Source: Adineta steineri
Taxonomy: Eukaryota > Rotifera > Eurotatoria > Adinetida > Adinetidae
Assembly (NCBI GenBank): GCA_905250115.1
Contig: CAJNOI010000011.1
Coordinates: 1,075,414-1,139,413 of the forward strand
DNA length: 64,000 nucleotides
Direction: 5' to 3'
Part shown: positions 51,526-62,826 of the stretch, one piece after another
Position numbering within the stretch: the first letter of the stretch is position 1
Layout: each line of letters opens with the position of its first letter
Position numbers and translations under genes: made by a program
The notes under the pieces: model-generated
Seen by the model: only the letters and a program-made list of their open reading frames with translations
What the model was told of the DNA's origin: nothing
The model's database searches: none

Positions 51526-51696
51526 TCATCTTGATTTCGATTTATTCTTGAGGGTGTTGATAGGTCTTGACATTATATTTTTAATTTTACTCATATGTTC
51601 AAAAGTTGAGCGTCTCACATTCATTTCATTGCACAAATCACTAGGTGAATATTTACTTGTGCCACTATAGCAATTCTTTACGGGTGTGTTTCCCAT
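51526..51696 (-). CDS. Possible 56-aa small protein
   Basis: A complete ATG-to-stop frame of 56 codons with balanced composition: it starts MGNTPVKNCYSGTSKYS, contains SDLCNEMNVRRSTFEHM and ends with a Lys/Ser-rich tail. MGN at the start could be myristoylated. No homology is recognised and there is no intron. It could be chance, a small gene, or a fragment of a lost one. Confidence 0.25.
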   Translation of the reverse strand: MGNTPVKNCYSGTSKYSPSDLCNEMNVRRSTFEHMSKIKNIMSRPINTLKNKSKSR

Positions 51697-52061
51697 AATA
51701 AAAGAAATTACATCATGCGTTCACGACATATCCATATATATATATACCACAGATTTCTTATTTTTTCTTCATCATACGAGACCTTGTTTAATACTATTAC
51801 AATTCAATTCCAGATTCGTTATTTTTCTTCGCCTTTTATTATAGGCAATACTCTCGTAAGGAATTAGAAATGTAAATATGTCTGAGAAGACGATTTATAC
51901 ACATACATATCTATGTGTATTACCTTATCAGGCGACTTCATCCATTACGTTTTTATTATTTCCATAGTTGTTCTCTGTGCGCGTGCGCGAGTCACTACAA
52001 AATAGAATTGATTCAAAATTAAGTGAACAAAAGATTCTTTTATTTATTTATCAACTGTTCT
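51697..52061. other. Short intergenic region
   Basis: About 365 bases downstream of the ART-TPR gene (which reads leftward), AT-rich except for a GCGCGTGCGCG stretch near 51980. Nothing else is recognisable. Confidence 0.4.
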
Positions 52062-54107
52062 TTATAATTTCTTTTTTACAATTTCAATACTCTCTTTCAC
52101 CATTTTTATATGAGGATGAGTTGGAGGTAATGCACGTTGCCATATGCCCAGAGCACGTTCATAATATGATAGTGCTTTCGAATAGTCTTTCATATTGTAA
52201 TACACCAAACCGATGTTGTTGTAGGAAGCAGCCAATTCAGGATGATTTGAAGGAAGAGTTTTTTGACAAATCTCAAGGTCTTTTTCGTAAAATGAAAGTG
52301 CTTTCGAGTACTCTTCCATGGTGTCATACACCAAACCGATGTTGTTGTATGAAGTAGCCAATGAAGGATGATTTGAAGGAAGAGTTTTTTGAAAGATTTC
52401 AAGTGCTTTTTCGAGAGATGAAAGTGCTTTCGAGTATTCTCTCATTCTTTTATACACCAAACCGATGTTGTTGTATGAACAAGCCAAATCAGGATGATTT
52501 GAAGGAAGAGTTTTTTGACGAATTTCAAGTGCTTTTTCGTGAGATGAAAGTGCTTTCGAGTACTCTCTTATCTTATAATACACACTGCCGATGTTGTTGT
52601 ATGAAATAGCCAATAAAGGATGATTTGAAGACAGAGTTTTTTGGTGAATTTCAAGCCGTTGTTCGTAATACCAAATAGCCTTTTTATAATCACCCTGCCC
52701 ATCTTTGATATAGCCCAGCTGATTATAATAAAGCGCTTTTTCACTCTCATCAGATGTCTGCTCAAGTAATACATTATAAAGTTCTTCAGCTTTATTAAAT
52801 TGACCAATTTTAAGTAATACTGTGCCCAATCTTTCCCATCCAGTACCATCAACTTCTTCTCGTATCCGATCAGTAAGCAATCGTAGTTGTTGATCATCAT
52901 CCGATGTTAATTGTAACTCAACTTGATAAAATTGATTCTTATTGTCCATTTGTTTAATTGTATTCACTCGAAAGACAGTGTGCATCGAGAAGAGAATTTC
53001 TTCTTCTCCTTTAAAATAACTCACCTCTTGAATGGAGGCAAATGGTGTTGATTTGATACAAGGATCAATGGACATTGTAAAGAGAATGCCCACCTTATCT
53101 GGCTCTGCTGAAGCACGTCGAGCAAAATGGACAGACACTTCTTTATCTGTACTGGTGGACAAGAAGTTATTAAATGACATGAGTCCGCCTTTTGTTTTTC
53201 GAAGTTTTTCAAAGTCTGATTTCATAAGACCTTGTCCTCGATAAACTAAAAAAGGTTTTTGCCCATAACTACTGACCTGTTGTTCATGCAGTTGTTGAAT
53301 TTGTTGATGCACATCACGAAGAAAGAAGCCCATGTTAATGATGATATCGGCATCCAATGTTCGAAGTGCTTGATTGAGCATTTTGTAGGTAAAACACTCA
53401 CGTGTATACCACCATATTGCTTTTTGTGGATGATAGTCACGTTGGAATTCTTTAATTACTTGTAGTTCAGTTGGATTATCCGTAAAAACTTCACGGCAAA
53501 AAGCTGCTAAGTCCTTGATTGCCTTGTGATCATATTCAGTATCAAGGAGAATCTCCTTGAATAGTTGGGTATACATGAAAGTTGGCTCCAACTGATTTAA
53601 ATTATCAGCTGAAGCTATTTCGTTCATCGTAAGAAAACTGATGGCAATTGTGTCTTGGTCGCATTTTTTAACCGCCAATTGTAATGCTTGGCATATTTCT
53701 TTGATATTTGTATGGACACCTTTGATTTTTGTCCAGTTTTGTGTCCATTCTTCATGTCTGGATTTGTTACCGCAGAAGATGTAAATGGCATCTAGCTGTG
53801 GTATGCCATGAATTTCAGGGACCAAATGTTGACCTAATGAGCCTGATGTTATCACGAAGACTTGTTCCTTGTCAACCTTGTTGAGTGCTTGGATGCATTG
53901 ATCCGATTCTGTGCATAAGTTGATATCGTTGACCACGTTCTTCAATTGAGCCAGCGTATTCTGGCAGTCCTTGTCTGCTTGGTCGATGCTGGCATCTACC
54001 CAGATGAGAAGATAATTTTGCGCTTTACGTTGCCGTGGTTGACGAACATAAGATGCTGTTGCTCCATGAGACGATTTTACGTTCGATTTTGAAGGTTTCG
54101 GGTTCAT
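52062..54107 (-). CDS. R-S-E ADP-ribosyltransferase with C-terminal TPR repeats
   Basis: Single-exon protein of 681 aa in three parts. Residues about 30-160 form an alpha/beta domain I cannot name (NYLLIWVDASIDQ, VFVITSGSLGQ, LDAIYIFCGNKSRHEEW). Residues about 175-385 are an arginine-type ADP-ribosyltransferase: Arg290 in LVYRGQG, the STS block in FLSTST (316-320) and the E-x-E pair in GEEEILF (368-370) are all present, so the enzyme should transfer ADP-ribose from NAD. Residues about 415-670 are kinesin-light-chain-type TPRs of 42 residues (core SYNNIGLVY..M.EYSKAL), probably for protein binding. No signal peptide is visible, so it is likely cytosolic. Target and biological role are unknown. 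Its GC content is visibly higher than that of its neighbours, and it has no introns, unlike most genes here. Such ART-TPR proteins are, from general knowledge, numerous in bdelloids. Confidence 0.9.
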   Translation of the reverse strand: MNPKPSKSNVKSSHGATASYVRQPRQRKAQNYLLIWVDASIDQADKDCQNTLAQLKNVVNDINLCTESDQCIQALNKVDKEQVFVITSGSLGQHLVPEIHGIPQLDAIYIFCGNKSRHEEWTQNWTKIKGVHTNIKEICQALQLAVKKCDQDTIAISFLTMNEIASADNLNQLEPTFMYTQLFKEILLDTEYDHKAIKDLAAFCREVFTDNPTELQVIKEFQRDYHPQKAIWWYTRECFTYKMLNQALRTLDADIIINMGFFLRDVHQQIQQLHEQQVSSYGQKPFLVYRGQGLMKSDFEKLRKTKGGLMSFNNFLSTSTDKEVSVHFARRASAEPDKVGILFTMSIDPCIKSTPFASIQEVSYFKGEEEILFSMHTVFRVNTIKQMDNKNQFYQVELQLTSDDDQQLRLLTDRIREEVDGTGWERLGTVLLKIGQFNKAEELYNVLLEQTSDESEKALYYNQLGYIKDGQGDYKKAIWYYEQRLEIHQKTLSSNHPLLAISYNNIGSVYYKIREYSKALSSHEKALEIRQKTLPSNHPDLACSYNNIGLVYKRMREYSKALSSLEKALEIFQKTLPSNHPSLATSYNNIGLVYDTMEEYSKALSFYEKDLEICQKTLPSNHPELAASYNNIGLVYYNMKDYSKALSYYERALGIWQRALPPTHPHIKMVKESIEIVKKKL
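52130..52650 (-). repeat. 126-bp tandem repeats encoding TPRs
   Basis: Four highly similar 126-bp units (42 codons each) inside the ART-TPR gene. Words such as ACACCAAACCGATGTTGTTGTA and GTGCTTTCGAGTA (plus strand) recur at that spacing. The nucleotide similarity indicates recent unit duplication or gene conversion. Confidence 0.85.
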
Positions 54108-55401
54108 GATACGTATATATAGATAATTGTATGTAGTTGAAGAGCTGATAAATTAATACTTAAGAAAATAAACGAACATCGTTATTTATATGAGAATCAG
54201 ATCTCTTTATCTCAATGTATTTATGGCGTGGTTGATTATCTTCTATTGATTTATTTTGAGTAATCACAACAGAACTTTGTCCTTTGCATCATTTTATGTA
54301 CATTATACAGCCAGGTAAGTACAAAGAACAGAAAAAAGAATTCATTTTTTCCAACTTTCTTCGCAGATAAGAGTTAATAGCATCACTAACAAAAAATACA
54401 TATTTACTTTGTAAGTGATACACATTAAAAACTTGCAACAGCATTCTTAATATGAATATCCAAAATTTAAGGGGATGGGTGTGAGTGCGGATCCATCTTT
54501 TCTTTACCTACACCCTTATGCTCTAGTCCTTACAGTAACTCAAGTAACATTGAAGCTACATTATACATTTTCTGTTTCTTCCTAATACATTCCGTATATT
54601 CTGAAATTTTATATGTAGTTTGACACTATCTACTATAAAACTCTGCTAACTCTAATTTTTTAGAATTTCAATTACTCGAAAACTCCATGTATACTGATAC
54701 CAAATCATTTCGTATATATCTATTGCATGATTCTAGAATTCTGAAAATCCTAAAATCCCATTTATATTAACATAAAATCATTTCATATTTAGTTTATACT
54801 AAAGTTTTAGAATTCAGCGCAGTGCGCACCTAGTTATATGAAATTATTGTTAAGAAGGTATAGACAATATCTATATCATATGTATATAGATGAGGCTAAC
54901 GGGTATGGATGTGGATGCCGGTGCGGGTATTATTTTCATTTCACATCTACGCCCACAGCGACACCCGCACCCCATCCTAATTATATGAGATAATGATTTA
55001 CCATTAACAATCGATTCGATGAAAATAAATCAGAAATATCTATCGTGATGATATTCAAAGATCCTTTTCAATTTTATAATTATTTCTGATCCATAAGATT
55101 TCATTCATTTCAGAACATAGATTTTGCGGATTCTTAAATTTTACCATTATTTACAGTGATCATTCTCTATCAGAGACCTTTGAAAAAAGAATAGCTTTTT
55201 CACAAGCTATTTTTCTTTAATTACTAGAATATCATCATCTGCCGACTGAGTTTTTAGAGTTGTCTAACAACATACACTGCAATATTTCCCCGAAAGAATA
55301 GAAGCAAAATATACATCCAAGTATCATAAATCTTATCTACAATAACAAACATCGTGTTTCTCCGCGAAAAAGCAAAGATGTTAAAATAACGTCGTTTATT
55401 G
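54108..55401. other. Intergenic with G-rich inverted-repeat tracts
   Basis: About 1.3 kb of AT-rich DNA. Two tracts stand out. At 54471-54525 a G-rich arm (GGGGATGGGTGTGAGTGCGG) is followed by CTACACCC. At 54899-54978 a G-rich arm (GGATGTGGATGCCGGTGCGG) is followed by a C-rich arm (GACACCCGCACCCCATCC). No gene is supported. Confidence 0.5.
54899..54978. repeat. Imperfect G-rich/C-rich inverted repeat
   Basis: The left arm (54900-54929) reads roughly as the reverse complement of the right arm (54942-54978), both made of GGGTGYGGRT-like words, with a short AT-rich loop. It stands out sharply from the AT-rich surroundings. It could be a remnant minisatellite or a transposon end. Confidence 0.55.
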
Positions 55402-55950
55402 TTAGTCATTAGGGGTGTTACTTTATCCTTACTTTATAAAATAAAGATAAAGTGAATCTTTATCTTTATTTTATAAAGAATAAAGATAATCTTTATTTTA
55501 AAAATAAAGATAAAGTTAATCTTTACTTTATAAAATAAAGATAAAGAAAAAGTTACTTTATTTTAAAAAATAAAGTTAAAATAAAGAATAAAGAAATTTT
55601 TTCCATAAATCTCTTATGCCCCACGTTCATTTGCTAGCATTATTCCTTATTAGAATGCGGCTGGTGGTCAGAAAAAACTGCGATCAATATTATCTCTTTA
55701 TATATCAATAATTTGTCTAATTACTAATCATTTGAAAATATTTTCTTTATTCTTTATTTTAACTTTATTTTTTAAAATAAAGATCTACTTTATCGTTATT
55801 TTATAAAGAATAAAGTTAATCTTTATTTTAAAAATAAAGTAAAGAAATAAAGTAAATCTTTATTCTTTATAAAATAAAGATAAAGATTTTTGTTACTTTA
55901 TTCTTTATTATAAAGTAAAATAAAAATAAAGTAACACCCCTATGAGTCAT
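55402..55950. mobile_element. hAT-like MITE with 8-bp target duplication
   Basis: The element spans 55410-55942 (533 bp). It begins TAGGGGTGTTACTTTAT and ends with the reverse complement, ATAAAGTAACACCCCTA. Flanking octamers are TTAGTCAT (55402-55409) and TGAGTCAT (55943-55950), seven of eight bases matching. Both arms (about 200 bp each) are packed with alternating AAAGATAAAGT and ACTTTATCTTT words, so it can fold into long hairpins. The core of roughly 130 bp (about 55600-55735) is non-repetitive. There is no transposase frame. A YAGGGGTG terminus and 8-bp duplication fit the hAT superfamily; mobility would depend on an enzyme elsewhere. Confidence 0.85.
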
Positions 55951-57235
55951 ATATAGACTTTTTCTTTTTCATTTTTTTATTTGATATTGATAAAAGTACA
56001 TTTGTTTTAAATTTCCAACATGATGATATAGAACTAATTATTACACGATTTATCAACTGAAATAACTTTTCAATATTAACTTGCATAAATTATTCAGATC
56101 ATACACACATACACTATCAATGACAATCTTAATCTTGATATCAACAATTGTAAACGAGAGAAAACTTATTGGATGAGCATCGACACTTTGTTTTGAGCAG
56201 CCCAGTGTCTATCTACTATTATAACCAAATGACTTCAATCAACTGCAAACATTCAAAATAGCAGCTTGTAGATGAATGAATTTCGAGTCATAACGCAACA
56301 TTATCTAATTAGTATGAGATATGAGATATCAAAAATAAAAATCAATCATTTTAGGACCATTTTTTCTAAGTAAAGTCGAAATTAAAGAAAACTAAACAAG
56401 ATACAGTGTAATTTATATCTCTACCACATCATATTGAATTATTCAAAAGTTTAAAAATTTATGATAAAGCACATTAAGTTTTGAATATTTTACTTGAATA
56501 TATTTATAAATGTGCGTTGAAAGTGAATTTATGTAAAATAAAACTATATTATTGTTTATTTGTATTGCTTTTTCTAAAGATTATTACTATTTATATACTG
56601 CAACGAAGATAAACAAAAATGAATAATAGACTTAACAATACAATTTGACTAATATTAAGTAACTTAGTTATAATTAGTAATTGAAATCAACAATTTAATA
56701 TTGATAACAGTTATTTATTGTCTCTAATGAAGAATTTAATCCTGAATTAGCAAGAGGTTCTAACAAATGTTTTACAACTGATGACAGATAATGAATCAGA
56801 TGAATAACTAAAAAATAAATCACCAGTGTTCTTTCAAGCATCGTTTAATTAACTAAAGCGCTAGGAAATTAATAGACACATATGACAATAGTGATTTAAC
56901 TTTACCATCAAAATATCTATCGAGAATAACATCTTCGCCGTATGTACAATGAACGTATGGAATTATCGTAAAGATTTTCAAACACTTGAAAAAGCTCGCT
57001 ATTCTGATGTTCCACTCATAACTCTCTTTGACTACATCTAGAATAATTGAAAACTGACTCTCATAAATACATTGGTAACTCTAATATTATTTGTATATAG
57101 AGAAATGAACTGTTACTTAATTAATATTATTATTTCATACACAAAAAAAAGACATTTAACAAGTCCGGAAACACTAAATAACATCTATATAGAAGTAAAG
57201 TTTAATGATTAATCTACTGTTTATAAATGTCACTT
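55951..57235. other. Intergenic, AT-rich
   Basis: About 1.3 kb between the MITE and the 3' end of the polymerase gene. Between 56700 and 57060 are several short open stretches in shifting frames that could be a decayed coding sequence, but none is recognisable. Confidence 0.4.
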
Positions 57236-59254
57236 CTAATGATCTCGATCTTCTGGTGGTCTATAAGATAAATTAAGATATCGAAAAACTGATTCTTCTG
57301 TCGGTGTATTCAATGCTTGGCCAGTATTAATTTTTTCAACACCCTAAATAAACTCAAATGAATACATTTGATAAATATGTATTTGACTTACTTTTCGTAC
57401 AACACCATGATAAAGTCCATGTTGAGAAAGTGACATATTTAAACGACGAGCTAAACGACGCATCGATCGATTAAACATATCTGAACCAGTAAAATAAAGT
57501 AATGAACAAGCCCATTCATTTGCTGGTACAAATATAAGATCAATACGACGATGCTAATTAAATAAAATATTCATTTTAATTAAATAAAAACTTTTCTTAT
57601 ATTTACAAGTGATCCTGGTTCTGATAAACGGCATACGCCAAAATAAGTTAATTGTTCGGAAACATGACTCGTTGATGATGTTTCAGAATGATTAATTAAA
57701 TCATGAATGAGAAAACCTTTGTAAGCAAAAAATATTTTCTATATATACAAAATATAAATTTAATTTTTACCAATTTCTCGTAATTTCTCGATCAATGGTG
57801 CAAGTATAGATTCATGTATATGTCGTTTACCATCTTTAAATGTCATTAACATATCAATATCACCACATGATGGTTTTAATCGACGATAACTTCCACATGT
57901 TTCAATCATTAGACCAGGTGCAACTTCGTCAGCTGTTTGTTTAACCTAAAGCAAAAATTTCTATTTGTTTTTCTAAAAAAAAAGTTTTATTTACAATTGT
58001 TTCAATACGAGTAACTTCTTCTCGTGGAATACGTGTATTAAAATCTTGATAATATTTTAAGCCAATTTGTTGTGTACGAGTAAGGCGAGCTCGTGTACGT
58101 AAATCTTCAAGTGTACGAAAACCTTGTGCAAACCATTGTTTTGTTGTTTCAGTACCAGCACCCCATACACCAGCAAATAAAGCCACTAAAGAAATTTCAT
58201 AAACATCTAACTATTATTTTTTATTATTGACATACATGCAGAAACATCATCACGTGATTGAAATGCAGATAATTTAACAAGTCCATTTGTACGAATAATT
58301 TCCCATATTTTATCAGCTAATGATTGTTTTACATAGGGTAATGCTTTAATTTCCTAAGAAAATAGAATAAAATGAAATAAATTAATAGATGAAAATATAT
58401 TTGATTTACTTCATAACTACGGATTGGATGTGTACAACGTTTAAGTGCTTCAATTGCTTTTTGATATGCAATACTACGACCTTTATCATTTGTTATTAAA
58501 TATAATTTAGACATTTCCTTAAAAATTTAATTACAAGTAATAAAGAAAATTCTAAGCGGATTTAATTTTACACGTAATTTTTCAATTATTTTTTCATTTG
58601 GATTACCAACAGCAGAAGTTGATGATGAAGCTTCAGAACATAACCATATTCCAGTCTAGCAAAAAAACTTTTTAAATAAATGTATAAATAAAAAAAGATA
58701 TTCTTCTCGTACTGTTCGTGGTAATTCACCTGGTTGAATCGGTTGAATATCAATATGATGCTATGAGAAAAAATTCAAAAAATTCATAAGAAATTGTCTA
58801 ATTGATAGAATACTTTTTTTGAACGTGTTTCATCATCAGTGTCAGATGCTGATGAAGATACTGAACGTTCTCGTTTCAAAGGTAATTGTTCCGTTGATAT
58901 TTCAGTCTTTTTTATGGGAATAACTGTTTCAATTAATGATGATTCAGAACGAGAAGGAGTAGCATGAAGTATATAGGATTCATGTGATAGAAGTTGATTT
59001 TGTTTAATTGAATCACTTAACCATTGTGTTCGAATAAATACTGGTGATGATGATGATAATACAGATGAACTTTTCAATGCTTTACTTGCTGAAATAAAAT
59101 CAAGTTCATCATCGATTAAAATAAATGCATTTTGATTCGTATGATCAACAACAGTAAGACCAAATTTGATACAAGCTTTATTAAAAATTTCTAAACGACG
59201 TTTACCAACTCTTAGAAATGAAACTACTGTTGAAGATGACGTTACATCTGTCAT
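57236..59254 (-). CDS. POLL: DNA polymerase lambda (family X)
   Basis: Ten exons (58814-59254, 58713-58760, 58572-58655, 58410-58517, 58236-58353, 57995-58185, 57771-57945, 57607-57716, 57392-57553, 57236-57343) encode 514 aa. An N-terminal BRCT domain (about 8-100, with the conserved Trp in [11 protein letters not shown]) is followed by a Ser-rich linker with a basic patch (PLKRERS). The polymerase part has the 8-kDa helix-hairpin-helix ([12 protein letters not shown]) and the family motif [32 protein letters not shown] carries catalytic Asp359 and Asp361, and RRIDLIFVP carries Asp430. YFTGS (445-449) is the lambda-type sugar-selecting motif. The protein ends in [10 protein letters not shown], like the lambda C-terminus. 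It fills gaps in base excision repair and end joining. ATG at 59254 is chosen because a possible acceptor (TTATAG) lies about 50 nt upstream and no better start is seen. The intron behind RTV uses a GTACGA donor. Confidence 0.93.
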
Positions 59255-59768
59255 TGATGTATACAAAAAAAACAATTTGAGCAAAAAAGAAACTATAATC
59301 AAATGTTATACATTTATTTGAATCATCATTGGTTACTGACCAATGTCCAGTGATGTCGCTCACATATTGTTTTAATATATATTTTCATCTATACTTTTTT
59401 CGGTAGAGAAATATCTGTTGCAATTGAAATTTTCAAGATATTCATTATCACATAATAGACAAATATTTTGCACTGTTATCGGAAAAAACTTCTTGTTTAT
59501 CATAATCTCGTATAACACAGAATAAAGCATATATACATAACTAACATGAGCAAAATACAATAAGTGCAACAACATCAAATTTTCATTGAAAAATAAACAA
59601 AAGACCTGAAATATTTATATTTAAAAAAGAGTTATTTTAAATATACAAACAAAATATATAAATATATATATATATTCTCCCATACAAAAAATTGGAGATA
59701 CACTTGAAAAATTTTCACTAGTTTTGTTGTTCACTCGGCTTGAATAAAACTCAAGGTAATATAATATA
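59255..59768. other. Intergenic between tandem minus-strand genes
   Basis: About 510 bases between the stop of the NEK-like kinase (upstream on the minus strand) and the start of the polymerase. It should hold the polymerase promoter and the kinase 3' UTR. No specific element is visible. Confidence 0.4.
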
Positions 59769-62700
59769 TTATGCATGTTTAAGTAAAGTATCTTCATAAA
59801 ATTTCAATCGAAATATTTGTGCAGAATATTTATTATACAAATCTTCACCAAGTTCATCAATCATTTCTTCCTAAAAACAAATAAATCGAATTTATTTCAT
59901 TATCAATATAGATATATCAACTTACTGTCTGTTGTGCTCCACTAACATTTTCACATATTTTCAAAACACGTGCTAATTTGCTTGAACTAATTCCTCTAAG
60001 ACAATCTCTAAAAAAGAAATCGATAGGTAATTTATTTGAATATTGTTTCCATTACAAATTTACTTTTGAATTTCATCATAAAGTTGATGTAATCGATTTG
60101 TTTCCTGTAATACATTAGGTATTGTTCGATCACCTGATGACCAGATTTTATTTGGATGAGATTCATTTGCAATTATTGTTTTATCACTATCATTACTACT
60201 ATCTGTTAAATCATATGAATCATGATTATTAACTGATGGTAATTGTAATGTTGCAGTTAACATAAAAACAAAATCATTGATATCTTTTTCACTAGAATTT
60301 AATAAATAATGATATATAGATTTTGTTAAATTTCAATAAATTTTTACCTTTCTTTTTTCTTTTCAATTTCTACTATTAGATTATCTTGTAATATTGATGG
60401 TGGTAGTTCATTATGCGTTGTTGATGTTTGATTTGGTGATTCGTTTGATGTTGAATATTCTGTTGATGATGAATGTAATTTATTCTCTCGACGACGTTGT
60501 CGTGCACTAGAATTTGTTCCCTATAGAAATAAATATACATGATAATTGACAATAATCTTATTTATAATTAACCTGATTTAAATCATAGGATTTTGTTATT
60601 CGTGATTGAGGTGAAGATTGTGATGAGTTTATGTTCGATTCTACTGAACTTGGTCTAATATGATTTCGTGGTGGTTCACTTATCTAATTAAATAAATAAA
60701 AAGGAAAAAGAGAATATTTGTTTACAAGCTACAAAAATGTTTCCTACATTCTTTTATTGGAATGAATACATGTTATATAAATAGTTATATATACATAACT
60801 CAAACTCATTTAATATAAATTGAAAGTTTCGATTTTGATTATTAGATCGAGCTAATCCAATATAGACAATATTTACAATGATTTTTTTTCTTAATGCTTT
60901 CTTTTGCATTTGATTTAGTGTACAATATATAATCAGATATTTATTGGTATAGTATCAGTATGAAGGGGAAACAAACTGATTTCTTGTGATTTTTAGTATG
61001 GAAATCAATTTATTCCCCCTTGAGTAAAACGTTGAGTAAGTGATAAAGGTCTTAGAACTACTTCTTGGACAAATTTTTAGTTTAAAATCGCATGAATAAA
61101 CTTTTTCACGATGCACTTTGTTTTAAACTAAGAAACTTAATAGAGTTGCCATGGTTCGTGGAAAGAAAATATCACGTATGCATATGTACTTACAATAATT
61201 GGGTGAGAAACATGATTATTAGGTCGAATAGGTGATGTGTCGTGTTCATCTGATGATGACGGTTGTTGTTGCTGTTGTTTTATATGATTACTCAATTGTT
61301 GATCACGTTTTCGTCGTTGTAATGTATCATTTTGACTAAGTTTTGATAAAAAATTCAAATGTTTTTCTTCTTCACTTGATGGTAATGGATTACTTCGACG
61401 TGATAATTGACGACGAACTCTCGAATTACTTATTGGATCACTTGATTGTAGTGGTTCAACAAGTGGTACAGATCGATTAATATTAGCTGATCCTGGTGAT
61501 CGAGAATATGAAGGTGGTAGTAATGGATGAGACGGAAGAGATGACGGATTATTATAATTATTATTTGGGAAACGAGCTTTTGATGGTGAATTTTGAGAAG
61601 CACTGGGCGGCCGAGATGGCGAAGATAAATGTGGACTTGCTACAGAGTGAGAATTTGAATTAATATGATTCTGACATCTAAATTAATATACATCTAATAT
61701 AAGTAAATTCTTAATTTAATTTTTTACTTATTCTTTGTTTTATCTAATAATCTTAAAATATGTTGTTTAATATAAGCATTTTGTAAAAGACTTTTTGCTG
61801 TTGGACGCTGGTCAGGATCTTTTTTTAATAATGATGTTATAATATCTCGTAATGGTTGACTATAGTGTTTCGATAATTTTGGTGTCTAAAATAAATAGAG
61901 AAAAACAAACATCTTTTATGATAGGAAAAGAAAAATTCGAATTTCAATCAAACCTCTTCACGAATTATTTTTACAACAAGTGAATTCATATCTTTAGCAT
62001 TGAAGGCATGTTCGAGTGTTACCATTTCATATACACAACATCCAAGTGACCAAATATCCGTCTAAAAATATTCTATATTAATAAAAAAAATCATTGATTT
62101 AAAAATTCATTTCAAACCTTTGGTCCATAAGGTTTTTGTGAAAATATTTCTGGACTCATATAATATGGTGTACCAATAATTGTTGTTGCAAAATCATTTC
62201 CTGAATCTAATACTCTTGCAATACCTAAATCACCAACTTTGACAATTTCATTTTTTGTTAGAAAAACATTTTGAGTTTTTAAATCACGATGAAGAATATT
62301 TTTCTCATGCATATACTAAAACGAAAGAACAGAAAAAAACGAAAAGAAATATTTATTTATTCCAGCAAATAGATTTTTATACTTGTAAAGCCATACATAT
62401 TTGTATAAACCATTCAACAATTTGATCTTCTGATAATGTTTGTTTTTGTGATTTCTTTTCTTTTAATCGCGTATATAAATCACCACCTTCACAATATGCC
62501 ATAACTATATTAAGAAAATTATCTTTTGAACGAAATGATTCTTTATAAGCAACAATATTTGGATGTTTTAATGTTGATAATAATTTCGCTTCACGTTCAG
62601 CACTTTCAATATCATTCTGTGATGTATTATTTGTTGATTGACGAAGATCTAATCGTTTAAGAACATATTGTTTTGTTTGAGATGATGTTGTTGGTGAAGA

Positions 62701-62826
62701 AGTTTTTGGTAAGACAAGCCAAACTTCACCATAACTACCTGCACCTATTTTTTTAAGAAATTCATATTTATCATCGACATTTATTTCATTGAGATGTAAT
62801 GCTGGTTCAGATCGATTTCTTAACAT
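59769..62826 (-). CDS. NIMA-related (NEK) Ser/Thr kinase
   Basis: Ten exons (62383-62826, 62118-62315, 61954-62061, 61728-61885, 61194-61677, 60573-60683, 60348-60520, 60064-60291, 59926-60007, 59769-59870) encode 695 aa. The N-terminal kinase domain (about 20-275) is complete: glycine loop GAGSYGEV (28-35), Lys57 in [17 protein letters not shown] with Asp159, DLG at 177-179, and [10 protein letters not shown] Gly-rich-loop kinase with HRDLKTQN and GDLGIAR is typical of NEK1/NEK3/NEK4-type kinases; I cannot assign the exact paralogue. The middle is Ser-, Pro-, Asn- and Gln-rich with a Q run and is probably disordered. The last 70 residues ([32 protein letters not shown]) form a predicted helical tail like that of NEK4-type proteins. 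NEKs act in cilia and the cell cycle. A 510-nt intron (60684-61193) is the longest. Confidence 0.9.

Noticed and set aside
52190-53465. Several 60-129-codon frames over the ART-TPR gene, on both strands
   Set aside because: They are shadows of the strong 681-codon frame; the repetitive ones simply mirror the 126-bp TPR units.
55410-55942. Tc1/mariner element with TA duplication
   Set aside because: TA does flank GGGGTG at both ends, but including it in the terminus exposes a 7/8-matching octamer duplication, which fits hAT better.
56700-57060. Decayed transposase beside the MITE
   Set aside because: Short open stretches in shifting frames hint at old coding DNA, but no transposase motif could be recognised.
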